Positions 28,351 to 37,834 are shown, counted from the stretch's first letter. The stretch: 64,000 nt of DNA from Haloferax marinum (GCF_009674625.1 NZ_WKJQ01000001.1:2790001-2854000), one strand, 5' to 3'. Notes: generated by a model from the sequence alone, not told the origin. A program made the numbers and translations.

Positions 28351-28956
28351 ATGGCTAGCGCACAGCCCGCCGACCGAAACCCCGCCCAGGCCCGCTCTCG
28401 TACGGCGATGAGTCGGATGTCTCTCTCACGGAACCCGTGGGTCTGGGTGTTCGTCGGCGTCTGGGCAGTGTTCGTGAGTGCACTCCACTTCGGTGGCCTC
28501 GAATACGGTATCTACACCCAGATTTGGTGGTGGGACTTGCTCACCCACTCGCTGTCTGGATTCGGTGTCGCCGGAGTCCTCTTCATCGTCTTCCCGCGGA
28601 CGTTCGACGGCGCGCACGCGCCAGTCGTCGTCGCAGCAATCATCTTCGCCATCGGTGCCGGGTTCGAGGTGTACGAGTACCTCTTCAAGGATTTCTGGTA
28701 CGGATGGTCGGCGGCGTACTACGCCGAAGACACCGCCACAGACCTCGTCGTCGACGTGGTCGGTGGACTCGGCTTCCTCGTCGCTATCGACGCCGTGGTC
28801 AGACTGACGGACACCCCAGCGGACGTTCCGACCGAATCTCAACCCTCGGTCACCCAAACGAACCTGCGGTCTGATGGTGGTGGCCGCTCGGGTCTCGGCG
28901 CTGGCTCGAACGACTCGGCCGACTCGAACGACCGTGACGCGTCACCCCGGCGCTGA
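28351..28956 (+). CDS. Membrane protein, first of a paralogous pair (YjdF/DUF2238-like)
   Basis: The 201-residue protein has four or so membrane helices between residues 30 and 150 and a Ser/Asp-rich tail. Conserved polar residues lie in QIWWWDLLTHSLSGFGVA (D-x2-TH), FEVYEYLFKDFW (E-x2-E) and YYAEDTATDLVVDVVGG. This pattern resembles YjdF/DUF2238 membrane proteins. The following gene repeats all three motifs. Starts at MSRMSLS or MSLSRNP are also possible. Confidence 0.75.
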   Translation: MASAQPADRNPAQARSRTAMSRMSLSRNPWVWVFVGVWAVFVSALHFGGLEYGIYTQIWWWDLLTHSLSGFGVAGVLFIVFPRTFDGAHAPVVVAAIIFAIGAGFEVYEYLFKDFWYGWSAAYYAEDTATDLVVDVVGGLGFLVAIDAVVRLTDTPADVPTESQPSVTQTNLRSDGGGRSGLGAGSNDSADSNDRDASPRR

Positions 28957-29126
28957 CGCCACTTCCCTCGACGAGTTCGGATTAAATTAACCGAGAACCA
29001 GTTGCTCCGACTGAATAACGTACATATCTCAGATTCCCGTTGTCCCCGTATGGGAACGCTCGGCCACCGCCTTCGAACACAGACACACGTAACCACGCTC
29101 GGCGCACTGCGCTGCTCACGCCACGA

Positions 29127-29561
29127 ATGCTGAAGCGGGCGTGGGACCAGATGGTGGTACCGCGGTGGGAAGAACGTCCGCGAGAGATGAGCGTCGTCGT
29201 GGCGTGGGGTGGTGCCGTCACGCTCACCCACTTCACGAGCATGGCACTGTACCTCTACACACGAATCTGGTGGTGGGACCTCTTCGTCCACGCCGCCTCC
29301 GGGTTCGGTGTCGCCGCCCTGTTGTACGTCTTCAAACCGCGACTGCTCAGGTCACCTGTCGCCTTACTCGTCGTCCTCCCGATGGCCGTCGCCGCTATCG
29401 GAACGTGGTTCGAAGTGTACGAGCGACTCTTCACCGACTTCTGGGTCGAGTGGACGACGGCGTACTATCTCGAAGACACGTGGGCCGACATCGTGGCAGA
29501 CACTGCTGGTGCAGTCGTCTTCGGCGTGGTTCGGCCGCTGTGGAGTCGCCTGCGAGGCTGA
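29127..29561 (+). CDS. Membrane protein, second of the paralogous pair
   Basis: The 144-residue protein is a shorter relative of the preceding gene product: RIWWWDLFVHAASGFGVA, FEVYERLFTDFW and YYLEDTWADIVADTAGA align directly. It has about four helices and no Ser-rich tail. I chose the ATG giving MLKRAWDQ; the longer frame would use TTG. The pair probably arose by tandem duplication. Acidic and His residues in the membrane suggest metal or proton chemistry, which is only inference. Confidence 0.75.
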   Translation: MLKRAWDQMVVPRWEERPREMSVVVAWGGAVTLTHFTSMALYLYTRIWWWDLFVHAASGFGVAALLYVFKPRLLRSPVALLVVLPMAVAAIGTWFEVYERLFTDFWVEWTTAYYLEDTWADIVADTAGAVVFGVVRPLWSRLRG

Positions 29562-29628
29562 GTCGAGACTCGGGGCGCGAAAGAAGAGAGAAACCGGTGG
29601 GAACCGGCGTGGGTCGAATACGGCTGGC

Positions 29629-30882
<1,254 letters not shown>

Positions 30883-30907
30883 GAACAATCAGGAGTTTTC
30901 ATCGCGG

Positions 30908-30916
30908 TGTAAAAGT
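30908..30916 (-). promoter_or_regulatory. TATA element of icd
   Basis: On the minus strand ACTTTTACA lies about 26-34 nt before the icd ATG, the usual position for a leaderless transcript. Confidence 0.5.
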
Positions 30917-31004
30917 CCTGCCGTTCTCCCGCTCGTTCTGCAATATTCACCGACTCTCGTCGCCTGTCGACACGTTTACCCACGCCCTCCGAGTGAACCA
31001 ACGT

Positions 31005-31988
31005 ATGCGAATTATCGTTCACGGGGGCGCCGGTGGAGCACCCGACGAACCGGAACCGAGGCAGGCAGTCCTGGACGAGGCGGCCGCAGCAGGTGTCGCA
31101 GAATCGGACCCACTGTCGGCCGTCGAATCTGCCATCAGGGTACTCGAATCCGACCGTCGATTCAACGCGGGCGTCGGCGGTGCTGTTCAGTCCGACGGTG
31201 TCGTCAGGACTGACGCAGGCACGATGACGAGTGACCGACGTGCCGGTGCCGCGTCGGGGATGGAAGGCGTCGAACACGCTGTCTCCGTCGCCCGAGCGGT
31301 CCTCGAAGAGACGCCACACGTGCTGTTGGCTGGCGACCCGGCAGTCGAGTTCGCTGCAGACGTTGGTGTCGAGACTGACGTCGACCTCTTCACCGACGAG
31401 ACGCGAGCGCGATGGGAGGCCGCTGACGCCCCCGATGGGTCACCACGAGAACACCTCGACTGGCTCGCAGACCGATTCGGCGGCAGTACGAGCGACCCGA
31501 CAGCAGAAGCGAGCGATGGGCACCTCTCGGCGAAGGACGCTCACCGTCCCGACCACGACGAATCCGAGGGAACCTCGGCAGGCAGTGCCCACTCGCCTCG
31601 CGATGCTCGCCTTCCCGGCCACGACACAGTGGGTGCAGTCGCAACCGACGGCGACACGTTCGCGTCGGCGACTTCGACCGGCGGGCGATGGTTCGCGCTC
31701 GCTGGCCGAGTCGGTGACGTGCCGCAAATCGGCTCTGGCTTCTATGCGTCGCCGGCCGGTGGAGCGTCGACGACGGGTGCGGGTGAGGATATCGCTCGCG
31801 TGACGCTCGCTCGACGGGCAGTCCGACATCTCGAACGTGGCTGTGACGCACAGACCGCTGCGGACCTCGCTATCGAGGAGTTCGGTGAGCTCACCGGGTC
31901 GTCTGCCGGCATCATTCTCCTGGACGACGAGGGGTTCGGGTCGGCATTCAACTCCGATGGGATGCAGACGAGTACGGCGACACGATAA
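31005..31988 (+). CDS. Isoaspartyl peptidase/L-asparaginase (Ntn hydrolase)
   Basis: The 327-residue protein begins MRIIVHGGAGG and has the family elements SAVESAIRVLESDRRFNAG and DAGTMTSDRRAGAASG. The autocleavage site is in GHDTVGAVATDG, where the Thr would become the nucleophile, and TGRGE is replaced by STTGAGEDIARVTLARRA. It removes isoaspartyl residues or deamidates asparagine. A linker of about 50 hydrophilic residues precedes the cleavage site. Its stop lies inside a 21-bp tandem repeat, so the C-terminal end may vary between strains. Confidence 0.9.
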   Translation: MRIIVHGGAGGAPDEPEPRQAVLDEAAAAGVAESDPLSAVESAIRVLESDRRFNAGVGGAVQSDGVVRTDAGTMTSDRRAGAASGMEGVEHAVSVARAVLEETPHVLLAGDPAVEFAADVGVETDVDLFTDETRARWEAADAPDGSPREHLDWLADRFGGSTSDPTAEASDGHLSAKDAHRPDHDESEGTSAGSAHSPRDARLPGHDTVGAVATDGDTFASATSTGGRWFALAGRVGDVPQIGSGFYASPAGGASTTGAGEDIARVTLARRAVRHLERGCDAQTAADLAIEEFGELTGSSAGIILLDDEGFGSAFNSDGMQTSTATR

Positions 31989-32049
31989 GCAAGTACGGCG
32001 ACACGATACGCAAGTACGGCGACACGATACGCAAGTACGGCGACACGAG
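31971..32049. repeat. 21-bp tandem repeat including a stop codon
   Basis: Units start at 31971, 31992, 32013 and 32034 (last partial). The unit AGTACGGCGACACGATACGC plus A is in frame with the upstream gene and would encode S-T-A-T-R-Y-A. In the first unit only, TAC is TAA, which forms the stop of the peptidase gene. Confidence 0.95.
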
Positions 32050-32089
32050 ACCACTCCCAGCGCGGCGGTCGTTCGTCAGTGCGTTTTTT

Positions 32090-32150
32090 CCACTACGCTC
32101 TCCCCAGTACGTTCTTTCTCCACTACGTTCTTCGCCAGTACGTTCTTTCT
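32090..32150. repeat. 30-bp imperfect direct repeat, two copies
   Basis: Two copies of about 30 bp, both containing CCACTACG and ending in AGTACGTTCTTTCT, fill the spacer just before the SDR gene. They differ by a few bases and one insertion. Confidence 0.8.
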
Positions 32151-32172
32151 CTGTCGGGCCTATTCGACACGT

Positions 32173-33108
32173 ATGAGCGAGTGGACTGTCGACGACGTGC
32201 CCGACCTCTCCGGAAAGACCGTCATCGTCACGGGGGCGAACAGTGGAATCGGGTTCGAGGCGACGAAAGCGTTCACGGAGAGCGGCGCTCACGTCGTCAT
32301 GGCCTGTCGAAGTCTCGACCGAGGGAACGCGGCGATGGCCGAGATTCGAAGCGACGTGCCGGCGTCTTCGCTGTCGGTCGCCAAACTCGACCTCGCAGAC
32401 CTCGATTCAGTCCACCGGTTTGCCGACGAGTTTGCGGCCGACTACGGGTCACTTCACGTGCTTTGTAACAACGCAGGTGTGATGGCGATACCGCGCAGAG
32501 AGACCCAACAGGGGTTCGAAACGCAGTTCGGCGTCAATCACCTCGGACATTTCGCACTGAGCGCTCGGTTGTTTCCGCTCCTCCGAGACACCCCTGGGGA
32601 GACGCGTCTCGTCTCGGTATCGAGCGGCCTCCACGAACGCGGCCGGATGAACTTCGACGACCTCCACGGTGAGCGTCGATACGACGAGTGGGACGCCTAC
32701 GCGCAGAGCAAACTCGCAAACCTCCTGTTCGCGTTCGAACTCGACCGCCGACTGACCGCCTCGGGTATCGACGACGTCTCGAGTGTGGGTGCACATCCCG
32801 GCTACGCCGCCACGAATCTCCAAGTTCGAGGCCCCGAAGAAACCGGGTCGACCGTTCGACTGTTACTGAGCAAACTCGGGAACGCCATCTTCGCCCAGTC
32901 GGCGGCGAACGGCGCGCTCCCACTCCTCTACGCGTCGGTCGAGTCAGAGGTGGAAAGCGGGTCGTACGTCGGCCCACAGGGTCTCTTCGAAATGCGTGGC
33001 TATCCGGGCGTCACAGAACCGAGTGAGCGTGCCAGAGACCCAAAAGCTGCAGCGAGACTGTGGGACGTGTCCGAGGAGTTGACCGACACACGATTCCGGC
33101 TTGCGTGA
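32173..33108 (+). CDS. Short-chain dehydrogenase/reductase, RDH-like
   Basis: The 311-residue protein is a classical SDR: nucleotide-binding TGANSGIG near residues 20-27, NNAG at 99-102, Ser at 150/151 and catalytic Y176 and K180 (YAQSKLAN). It resembles retinol dehydrogenase/WW-domain oxidoreductase-like SDRs common in haloarchaea. NADP preference is suggested by the Arg after the second strand (MACRSLDR). The substrate is unknown. I chose MSEWTVDD, directly before the Rossmann strand. Confidence 0.9.
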   Translation: MSEWTVDDVPDLSGKTVIVTGANSGIGFEATKAFTESGAHVVMACRSLDRGNAAMAEIRSDVPASSLSVAKLDLADLDSVHRFADEFAADYGSLHVLCNNAGVMAIPRRETQQGFETQFGVNHLGHFALSARLFPLLRDTPGETRLVSVSSGLHERGRMNFDDLHGERRYDEWDAYAQSKLANLLFAFELDRRLTASGIDDVSSVGAHPGYAATNLQVRGPEETGSTVRLLLSKLGNAIFAQSAANGALPLLYASVESEVESGSYVGPQGLFEMRGYPGVTEPSERARDPKAAARLWDVSEELTDTRFRLA

Positions 33109-33191
33109 CTGTCTGTAGACACGGCTATTCGTAGTTCACAGGACGTCTCTCCGGCGAGATGTCCAAATACTGGCGAGTGCTATGGGAGGAC

Positions 33192-33620
33192 ATGACAACA
33201 GAAGCTATCGCAACTGACGCGTTCGCCACGGCAGTCGTCTCCTCGTGCCGAACGACGCTCGGTGACTCGCTTCGGAGCGTCGTCTACTTCACTCGTGACG
33301 ATTTCGAGGTCCTCTACGTCAGGAAAGACCTCTACGACGACGACGAATCGATGCGGGCAGTGAAGGCTGACCTCGTCGAAAGCGAACGGACCGCGTTCGG
33401 CCCGCAGGAGACCTACGACCGCACCGACGGCCCCACTGGCACCGGCCCCGGTTTCGGTGAGTACGAATTTACCCTCCGCGTGTTCTCCGACGGGTTCGTC
33501 GGCCGTGTCGTCGGTGGCGACCACGGCGTCATCGTGACCACCGACGAACTCGAACTCACCGAGTTCGAGGAGATGGAAGTCGCAATTCGACGGATGCTCG
33601 AAGACGAATCGGCCGAATAG
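33192..33620 (+). CDS. Haloarchaeal DUF7522-like protein
   Basis: The 142-residue acidic cytoplasmic protein has SSCRTTLGDSLRSVVYFTRD, FEVLYVRKDLYDDDE and YEFTLRVFSDGFVGRV. From memory, this order is seen in a widespread haloarchaeal family named DUF7522; its role is unknown. I prefer the ATG giving MTTEAIATDAF, because relatives begin close to this point. The ATG 11 codons upstream (33159) is the alternative. Confidence 0.75.
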   Translation: MTTEAIATDAFATAVVSSCRTTLGDSLRSVVYFTRDDFEVLYVRKDLYDDDESMRAVKADLVESERTAFGPQETYDRTDGPTGTGPGFGEYEFTLRVFSDGFVGRVVGGDHGVIVTTDELELTEFEEMEVAIRRMLEDESAE

Positions 33621-33709
33621 GTCGCTCTCCCAGCAGCGGTCGACGCTTGCTCACCCGCGATGCACAGCCAAGCAACTCGTTTTTGTAACCCCAAACAATA
33701 CGAGTGTGT

Positions 33710-34342
33710 ATGACCGACTCAGCGGCCGACAGCATCACCGTCTACTCGGATTACGTCTGTCCGTTCTGTTATCTCGGGCGTGAGTCCCTCGAGCGGTATC
33801 AGGACTCGCGCGACGAGGAACTCGCAATCGACTGGCACCCGTTCGACCTGCGAAGTCAGAAGCGTCGCCCGGACGGAACCATCGACTTCTCCGTCGACGA
33901 CGGCAAAGACGACGACTACTACGACCAGGCGAAACAGGGTGTTCGACGCCTGCAGGACCGATACGACGTCGAGATGGAACAGGAGATAGCGACCGACGTC
34001 GACTCGCTTCCAGCACAGGTGGCGTCGTACTACGTGAAACAGCACTACGACAACGAGACGTGGCTGACGTTCGACGTCTCCATCTTCGAGGCACTCTGGC
34101 AGGACGGTGCCGATATCGGCGACGAGGACCTCCTCGTCGAACTCGCCGAAGACGCCGGACTCGACGGTGACGAGATTCGCTCTGCCCTCGACGACGACGG
34201 CCTCTTCGAAGAGGTTCGCGAGCAGTTCGCCGAAGCACAGCGACACGGTGTCACCGGCGTCCCGACGTTCGCCTACGAGGGGTACGCTGCCCGCGGTGCG
34301 GTTCCACCGGAGCAGTTAGAACGACTCGTCGAAGGTGAGTGA
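33710..34342 (+). CDS. DsbA-family thiol oxidoreductase (FrnE-like)
   Basis: The 210-residue protein has a thioredoxin fold with C17-P-F-C20 (YSDYVCPFCYLG), an inserted helical domain and the cis-proline loop GVTGVPTFAYEGY near the end. There is no signal peptide, so it is cytoplasmic, as in FrnE/2-hydroxychromene isomerase-like members. It may reduce or isomerise disulfides or act in stress defence. I used the ATG; a GTG two codons earlier is in frame. Confidence 0.88.
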   Translation: MTDSAADSITVYSDYVCPFCYLGRESLERYQDSRDEELAIDWHPFDLRSQKRRPDGTIDFSVDDGKDDDYYDQAKQGVRRLQDRYDVEMEQEIATDVDSLPAQVASYYVKQHYDNETWLTFDVSIFEALWQDGADIGDEDLLVELAEDAGLDGDEIRSALDDDGLFEEVREQFAEAQRHGVTGVPTFAYEGYAARGAVPPEQLERLVEGE

Positions 34343-34423
34343 GCACACGGTGAGAGAGGCGGGATTTTCGATAGACACCTCCCCCACGGGTCTGTGCTCG
34401 GGGCGGTCAGTGGAGCGCTGGCT

Positions 34424-34431
34424 AGGTTAAT
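34424..34431 (+). promoter_or_regulatory. Candidate TATA element of the zinc-finger gene
   Basis: GGTTAATC sits about 25-32 nt before the ATG of the 51-residue zinc-finger gene, consistent with leaderless transcription from its own promoter. Confidence 0.4.
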
Positions 34432-34455
34432 CGTGTTAGCTGACGTACCTGTAGT

Positions 34456-34611
34456 ATGGCCAACCGACACCACCGTTGCAACCTGTGTGGAAAGGACTTC
34501 GATGCAGGTGACCAACTGAAAGACCACGTGAAACGACGCCACCCAAAAGACGACGTACGATGGTGGGTCGTCGTCGAAGACCCGACGAAAGACCTCAAAT
34601 TCTCTCGCTGA
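34456..34611 (+). CDS. C2H2 zinc-finger microprotein (51 aa)
   Basis: A complete short gene encodes one classical C2H2 finger: CNLCGKDF, then LKDHVKRRH, giving C-x2-C-x12-H-x4-H. It is followed by a basic-to-hydrophobic tail with RWWVVVEDPTKD. Such single-finger microproteins occur in haloarchaea and may bind DNA, RNA or protein; the target is unknown. The gene shares a hairpin with the convergent hydrolase gene 23 bp away. Confidence 0.85.
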   Translation: MANRHHRCNLCGKDFDAGDQLKDHVKRRHPKDDVRWWVVVEDPTKDLKFSR

Positions 34612-34638
34612 GTGAGTCGGACGAGTCTCCCGACTCAC
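34612..34638. terminator. Inverted repeat between convergent genes
   Basis: GTGAGTCGG (34612-34620) and CCGACTCAC (34630-34638) form a perfect 9-bp stem with a 9-nt loop. It begins directly after the zinc-finger stop and contains the stop of the opposite gene. It could act as a two-way RNA 3'-end structure, but no T-tract follows. Confidence 0.5.
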
Positions 34639-35276
34639 GCGAGGTGTGTCTCGAACCAATCGGCGGCGAGTTCGGCCACCTGCTCCAGTTCGCTGGGGTC
34701 TTCGAAGAGGTGACCGGCGCCGGGAATCACCTCCAGTGATTTCTCGCAGTCGAGTCGTTCGTACGACGAGCGGTTGAGTCCGAGTACGGGTTCGTCTGCC
34801 CCACCGACGATGAAAAGCGTAGGTGCGGTGACGTCCGCCAGTCGTTCGTCTGCGAGGTCGACGCGTCCACCGCGAGAGACGACCGCGTCCGTCTCCTCAC
34901 CGAGTTCGGCCGCAGCGAGCAGTGCCGCCGCGGCGCCCGTACTCGACCCGAAGTACCCAATCTTCAGGGCTCGCGTCTCGTCTCGACTGCGTATCCACTC
35001 CGTCGCGGCGAGGAGTCGTTCGACCAACAGCGGGATGTCGAACCGCGTCTCGTACGTCTCGTCTTCTCGTTCGGTCAAGAGGTCGAACAGAAGCGTTCCG
35101 ACTCCTCGCTTCCGGATGACCTCCGCGACGTAGTTGTTCCGTGGACTCTTCCGACTGCTTCCACTGCCGTGTGCGAAGACGACGAGGCCGGTGGCCCCCT
35201 CCGGAATTCCGAGGTCTCCGTCGAGTTCGACGCCATCAGCAGGTATCGTAACTGGCGTGAGTGTCGTGTCAACCAT
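34635..35276 (-). CDS. Alpha/beta hydrolase (dienelactone hydrolase-like)
   Basis: The 213-residue protein has an alpha/beta-hydrolase core: an oxyanion loop region VVFAHGSGSSRKSPRN and nucleophile elbow GYFGSSTGAAAALLAA (the second Ser of GSSTG). Acid and His follow in VGGADEPVLGLN and IPGAGHLFEDPSELE. It resembles phosphoribosyltransferase-associated or dienelactone hydrolases. The substrate is unknown; it has no signal peptide. Confidence 0.88.
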   Translation of the reverse strand: MVDTTLTPVTIPADGVELDGDLGIPEGATGLVVFAHGSGSSRKSPRNNYVAEVIRKRGVGTLLFDLLTEREDETYETRFDIPLLVERLLAATEWIRSRDETRALKIGYFGSSTGAAAALLAAAELGEETDAVVSRGGRVDLADERLADVTAPTLFIVGGADEPVLGLNRSSYERLDCEKSLEVIPGAGHLFEDPSELEQVAELAADWFETHLA

Positions 35277-35376
35277 ACGGACAGATATGTCGTGTGGTAC
35301 CTTATTTCTGTACGCTCACAGCACTGTCAGTGCCGAAATCGACGTTTCAGCCGGGGCGACGTTCGGATTTTACACA

Positions 35377-35390
35377 ATTAATATTAATAG
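35377..35390 (+). promoter_or_regulatory. TATA/palindrome before the E1 alpha gene
   Basis: A perfect 12-bp palindrome, ATTAATATTAAT (35377-35388), lies 28-40 nt before the E1 alpha ATG in a local AT-rich patch. It can serve as the TATA element and, being symmetric, may also be an operator. Confidence 0.5.
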
Positions 35391-35416
35391 TTCATGTCGT
35401 GTAGTCTCAGAAGCAC

Positions 35417-36481
35417 ATGGTGAGTGTTAACGAACTACGTACGATGTACGAGCAGATGGTGACTGCTCGGTATTACGAAGAACGACTCCAAGAAGAGTAT
35501 CTGGTCGGGAAACAACCGGCGTTCGACATCTCGGCGGGACCGATACCGGGTGAACTTCACCTCGCCGCTGGACACGAATCTTCGGGTGCTGGTGTCTGTA
35601 TCCACCTCCGAGACGACGACACGGTGACGGCGCCACACCGGCCACACCACATCGCCATCGCGAAAGGGGTGGACCTGAAGAAGATGACCGCCGAAATCTT
35701 CGGCCGAAAGACGGGGCTCTCCAAAGGGAAAGGCGGTCACATGCACCTGTTCGACCCGGACGTCAACTTCGCGTGTTCGGGCATCATCGCGCAAGGCTGC
35801 CCGCCGGCGGTCGGTGCGGCGATGGCCGCGAAGAAACGACACACGGACTCCGTGGCCGTCGCGTTCCTCGGTGATGGCGCGATCAACCAGGGTGGGTTCT
35901 TCGAGTCGCTCAACCTCGCCAGCGTCCAGAACCTGCCCGTCGTCTTCGTCATCGAAGACAACGACTGGGCGATTAGCATGCCGAAACACCGCGTGACCGA
36001 CGTGACAGACGGCTCACAGCGTGCCGACGGGTTCACCATGCCGGGAGAACGAGTCGATTCAGACGACGCTGTCGCCGTCTACGAGGCGGCGGGGCGAGCA
36101 ATCGCACGCGCTCGTGATGGCAACGGACCGACGCTCCTCGAAGTGCAAGTTCACCGCCGGATGGGTCACTTCATGGGCGACGCCGAAGCGTACCGACCGG
36201 AGTCGGATATCAGTCACTCCAAGCGACGTGACTCTATCGAACGCCTCGCCGAGGACCTGCGGGCACACGGTGTCGAGGACGACGAGATAGACGAGATTCG
36301 CGAGCGGGCACACGAACGCGTGGACGAAGCCATCGCGTGGGCCAAAGAACAGCCCGAGCCGGACCCGTCGGAGGCGTACGAAGACGTCTTTACGAATCCG
36401 CCAGCGCAGGCGACGACCGATGGAGGGTACTCAGACAGCGGAAGCACGTCGGACGCAGCAGCCGACGGAGGTGAGCAATAA
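35417..36481 (+). CDS. 2-oxoacid dehydrogenase E1, alpha subunit
   Basis: The 354-residue protein is a thiamine diphosphate-dependent E1 alpha (pyruvate, acetoin or branched-chain 2-oxoacid type). It has the TPP/Mg motif from GDG at 152-154 (AFLGDGAINQGGFFESL) to DND at 181-183, and the phosphorylation-loop region RRMGHFMGDAEAYR. It catalyses oxidative decarboxylation with the beta subunit. A disordered Ser/Asp-rich tail ends it. The gene overlaps the beta gene by 1 nt and its end carries a Shine-Dalgarno for it. Confidence 0.93.
   Translation: MVSVNELRTMYEQMVTARYYEERLQEEYLVGKQPAFDISAGPIPGELHLAAGHESSGAGVCIHLRDDDTVTAPHRPHHIAIAKGVDLKKMTAEIFGRKTGLSKGKGGHMHLFDPDVNFACSGIIAQGCPPAVGAAMAAKKRHTDSVAVAFLGDGAINQGGFFESLNLASVQNLPVVFVIEDNDWAISMPKHRVTDVTDGSQRADGFTMPGERVDSDDAVAVYEAAGRAIARARDGNGPTLLEVQVHRRMGHFMGDAEAYRPESDISHSKRRDSIERLAEDLRAHGVEDDEIDEIRERAHERVDEAIAWAKEQPEPDPSEAYEDVFTNPPAQATTDGGYSDSGSTSDAAADGGEQ
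36467..36474 (+). promoter_or_regulatory. Shine-Dalgarno for E1 beta
   Basis: GGAGGTGA lies 6 nt before the beta-subunit ATG, inside the alpha gene. Strong SD sequences are uncommon in haloarchaea and mark internal, coupled starts. Confidence 0.65.
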
Positions 36482-37521
36482 TGGCGACTGAATCACGAGA
36501 CGTTACGCAAGCGACAGAGACGGACCGAGAACTGACGATGAGCAGAGCGATGGTCGAAGCCATCGCGTGGGAGATGCGGGAGAACGACGAGGTGTTCTAC
36601 ATGGGCGAAGACGTCGCCGAATACGGCGGCATCTTCTCCAGTACGACCGGCCTCTTAGACGAGTTCGGCCCCGACCGAATCATGGACGTTCCCATCAGCG
36701 AGACTGCCTTCCTCGGTGCTGCGGTCGGCGCGGCACAAGCCGGGATGCGCCCGATTGCCGAACTGATGTTCGTCGATTTCTTCGGCGTCGCGATGGACCA
36801 AATCTACAACAACATGGCGAAGAACACCTACATGAGCGGTGGGTCGTTTTCCGTCCCGATGGTGCTGACGACCGCTGTCGGCGGCACCTACAACGACGCT
36901 GGGCAACACTCCCAGACGCTCTACGGGACCTTCGCTCACCTCCCAGGGATGAAAGTCGTCGTCCCGAGTACGGCCTACGACGCCAAGGGCCTGATGCACA
37001 GCGCCATCCGCGACGACGACCCGGTGGTGTACATGTTCCACAAACGCCTCATGGGTCTCGGATGGATGCCGTCTCCATCCGGCCCGAAGACGCCCGTTCC
37101 GGAGGAAGATTACACGATTCCGTTCGGTGAGGCAGACATCAAACGTCACGGCAACGACGTGACCGTCGTCACGCTCGGACTGCACGTCCACCGCGCGCTC
37201 GACGCGGCGAGTCAACTCGAAGACGACGGCATCGACGCGGAAGTCATCGACCTTCGGACGCTCGTCCCCCTCGACACCGAGACGATTCTCGACTCGGTTC
37301 GGAAGACTGGGAAACTGCTCGTCGTGGACGAAGATTACCAGTCGTTCGGCGTGACGGGTGAAATCATCGCTCGTGCGGCAGAAGGCGCGCTCGACGACCT
37401 CTCGGAGGTCAAGCGGCTGGCCATCCCGGACGTGCCGATTCCCTACGCTCGCCCGCTGGAAAACGAGGTCAACCCGAGTACGGATAAAATCGCGGCGGCC
37501 ATCCGCGAACTCCACGAATGA
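36481..37521 (+). CDS. 2-oxoacid dehydrogenase E1, beta subunit
   Basis: The 346-residue protein is the transketolase-like beta partner. Typical parts are MGEDVAEYGGIFSSTTGLL near residue 41, FGPDRIMDVPISETAFLGAA (substrate-side Glu) and the C-terminal domain LLVVDEDYQSFGVTGEI. It completes the alpha2beta2 E1. The gene continues the operon and is followed after 31 bp by a free lipoyl-domain protein; no E2 core or E3 gene follows. Confidence 0.94.
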   Translation: MATESRDVTQATETDRELTMSRAMVEAIAWEMRENDEVFYMGEDVAEYGGIFSSTTGLLDEFGPDRIMDVPISETAFLGAAVGAAQAGMRPIAELMFVDFFGVAMDQIYNNMAKNTYMSGGSFSVPMVLTTAVGGTYNDAGQHSQTLYGTFAHLPGMKVVVPSTAYDAKGLMHSAIRDDDPVVYMFHKRLMGLGWMPSPSGPKTPVPEEDYTIPFGEADIKRHGNDVTVVTLGLHVHRALDAASQLEDDGIDAEVIDLRTLVPLDTETILDSVRKTGKLLVVDEDYQSFGVTGEIIARAAEGALDDLSEVKRLAIPDVPIPYARPLENEVNPSTDKIAAAIRELHE

Positions 37522-37552
37522 CGGGGACACCGAACTCATACGGAGGCCGTCG

Positions 37553-37813
37553 GTGACCGAAGACGTCGACGTCGACTCGGCGGCCATCTGGCCCGCCGAC
37601 GCCGAGGACGTAGACGAAGGCTACCTCGCCAACTGGTTCGTCCGCGAAGGCTCTGCGGTCGACGAAGGTGAGACCATCGGCGAGATGCAAGTCGAGAAGG
37701 TGAGTATCGACGTGACCGCACCGACGAACGGGACGGTCACCGAACTCGTCGTCGCAGAAGGTGGCGAGTTCACCCGCGGCGACGTCGTCGCTCGGATTCG
37801 ACCGAGCGCGTAA
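37553..37813 (+). CDS. Free-standing lipoyl-domain protein
   Basis: The 86-residue product is a single lipoyl/biotinyl domain. The modifiable lysine is K49 in GEMQVEKVSIDVTAP, and TVTELVVAEGGEFTRGDVVA completes the second half. It lacks the subunit-binding and acyltransferase domains of a normal E2. It starts with GTG. Within this operon it would act as swinging arm for the E1 proteins, with a catalytic E2 and E3 supplied from elsewhere, or serve a different reaction. Confidence 0.85.
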   Translation: MTEDVDVDSAAIWPADAEDVDEGYLANWFVREGSAVDEGETIGEMQVEKVSIDVTAPTNGTVTELVVAEGGEFTRGDVVARIRPSA

Positions 37814-37834
37814 CCGGTCGCTTCGACCCGTGGT

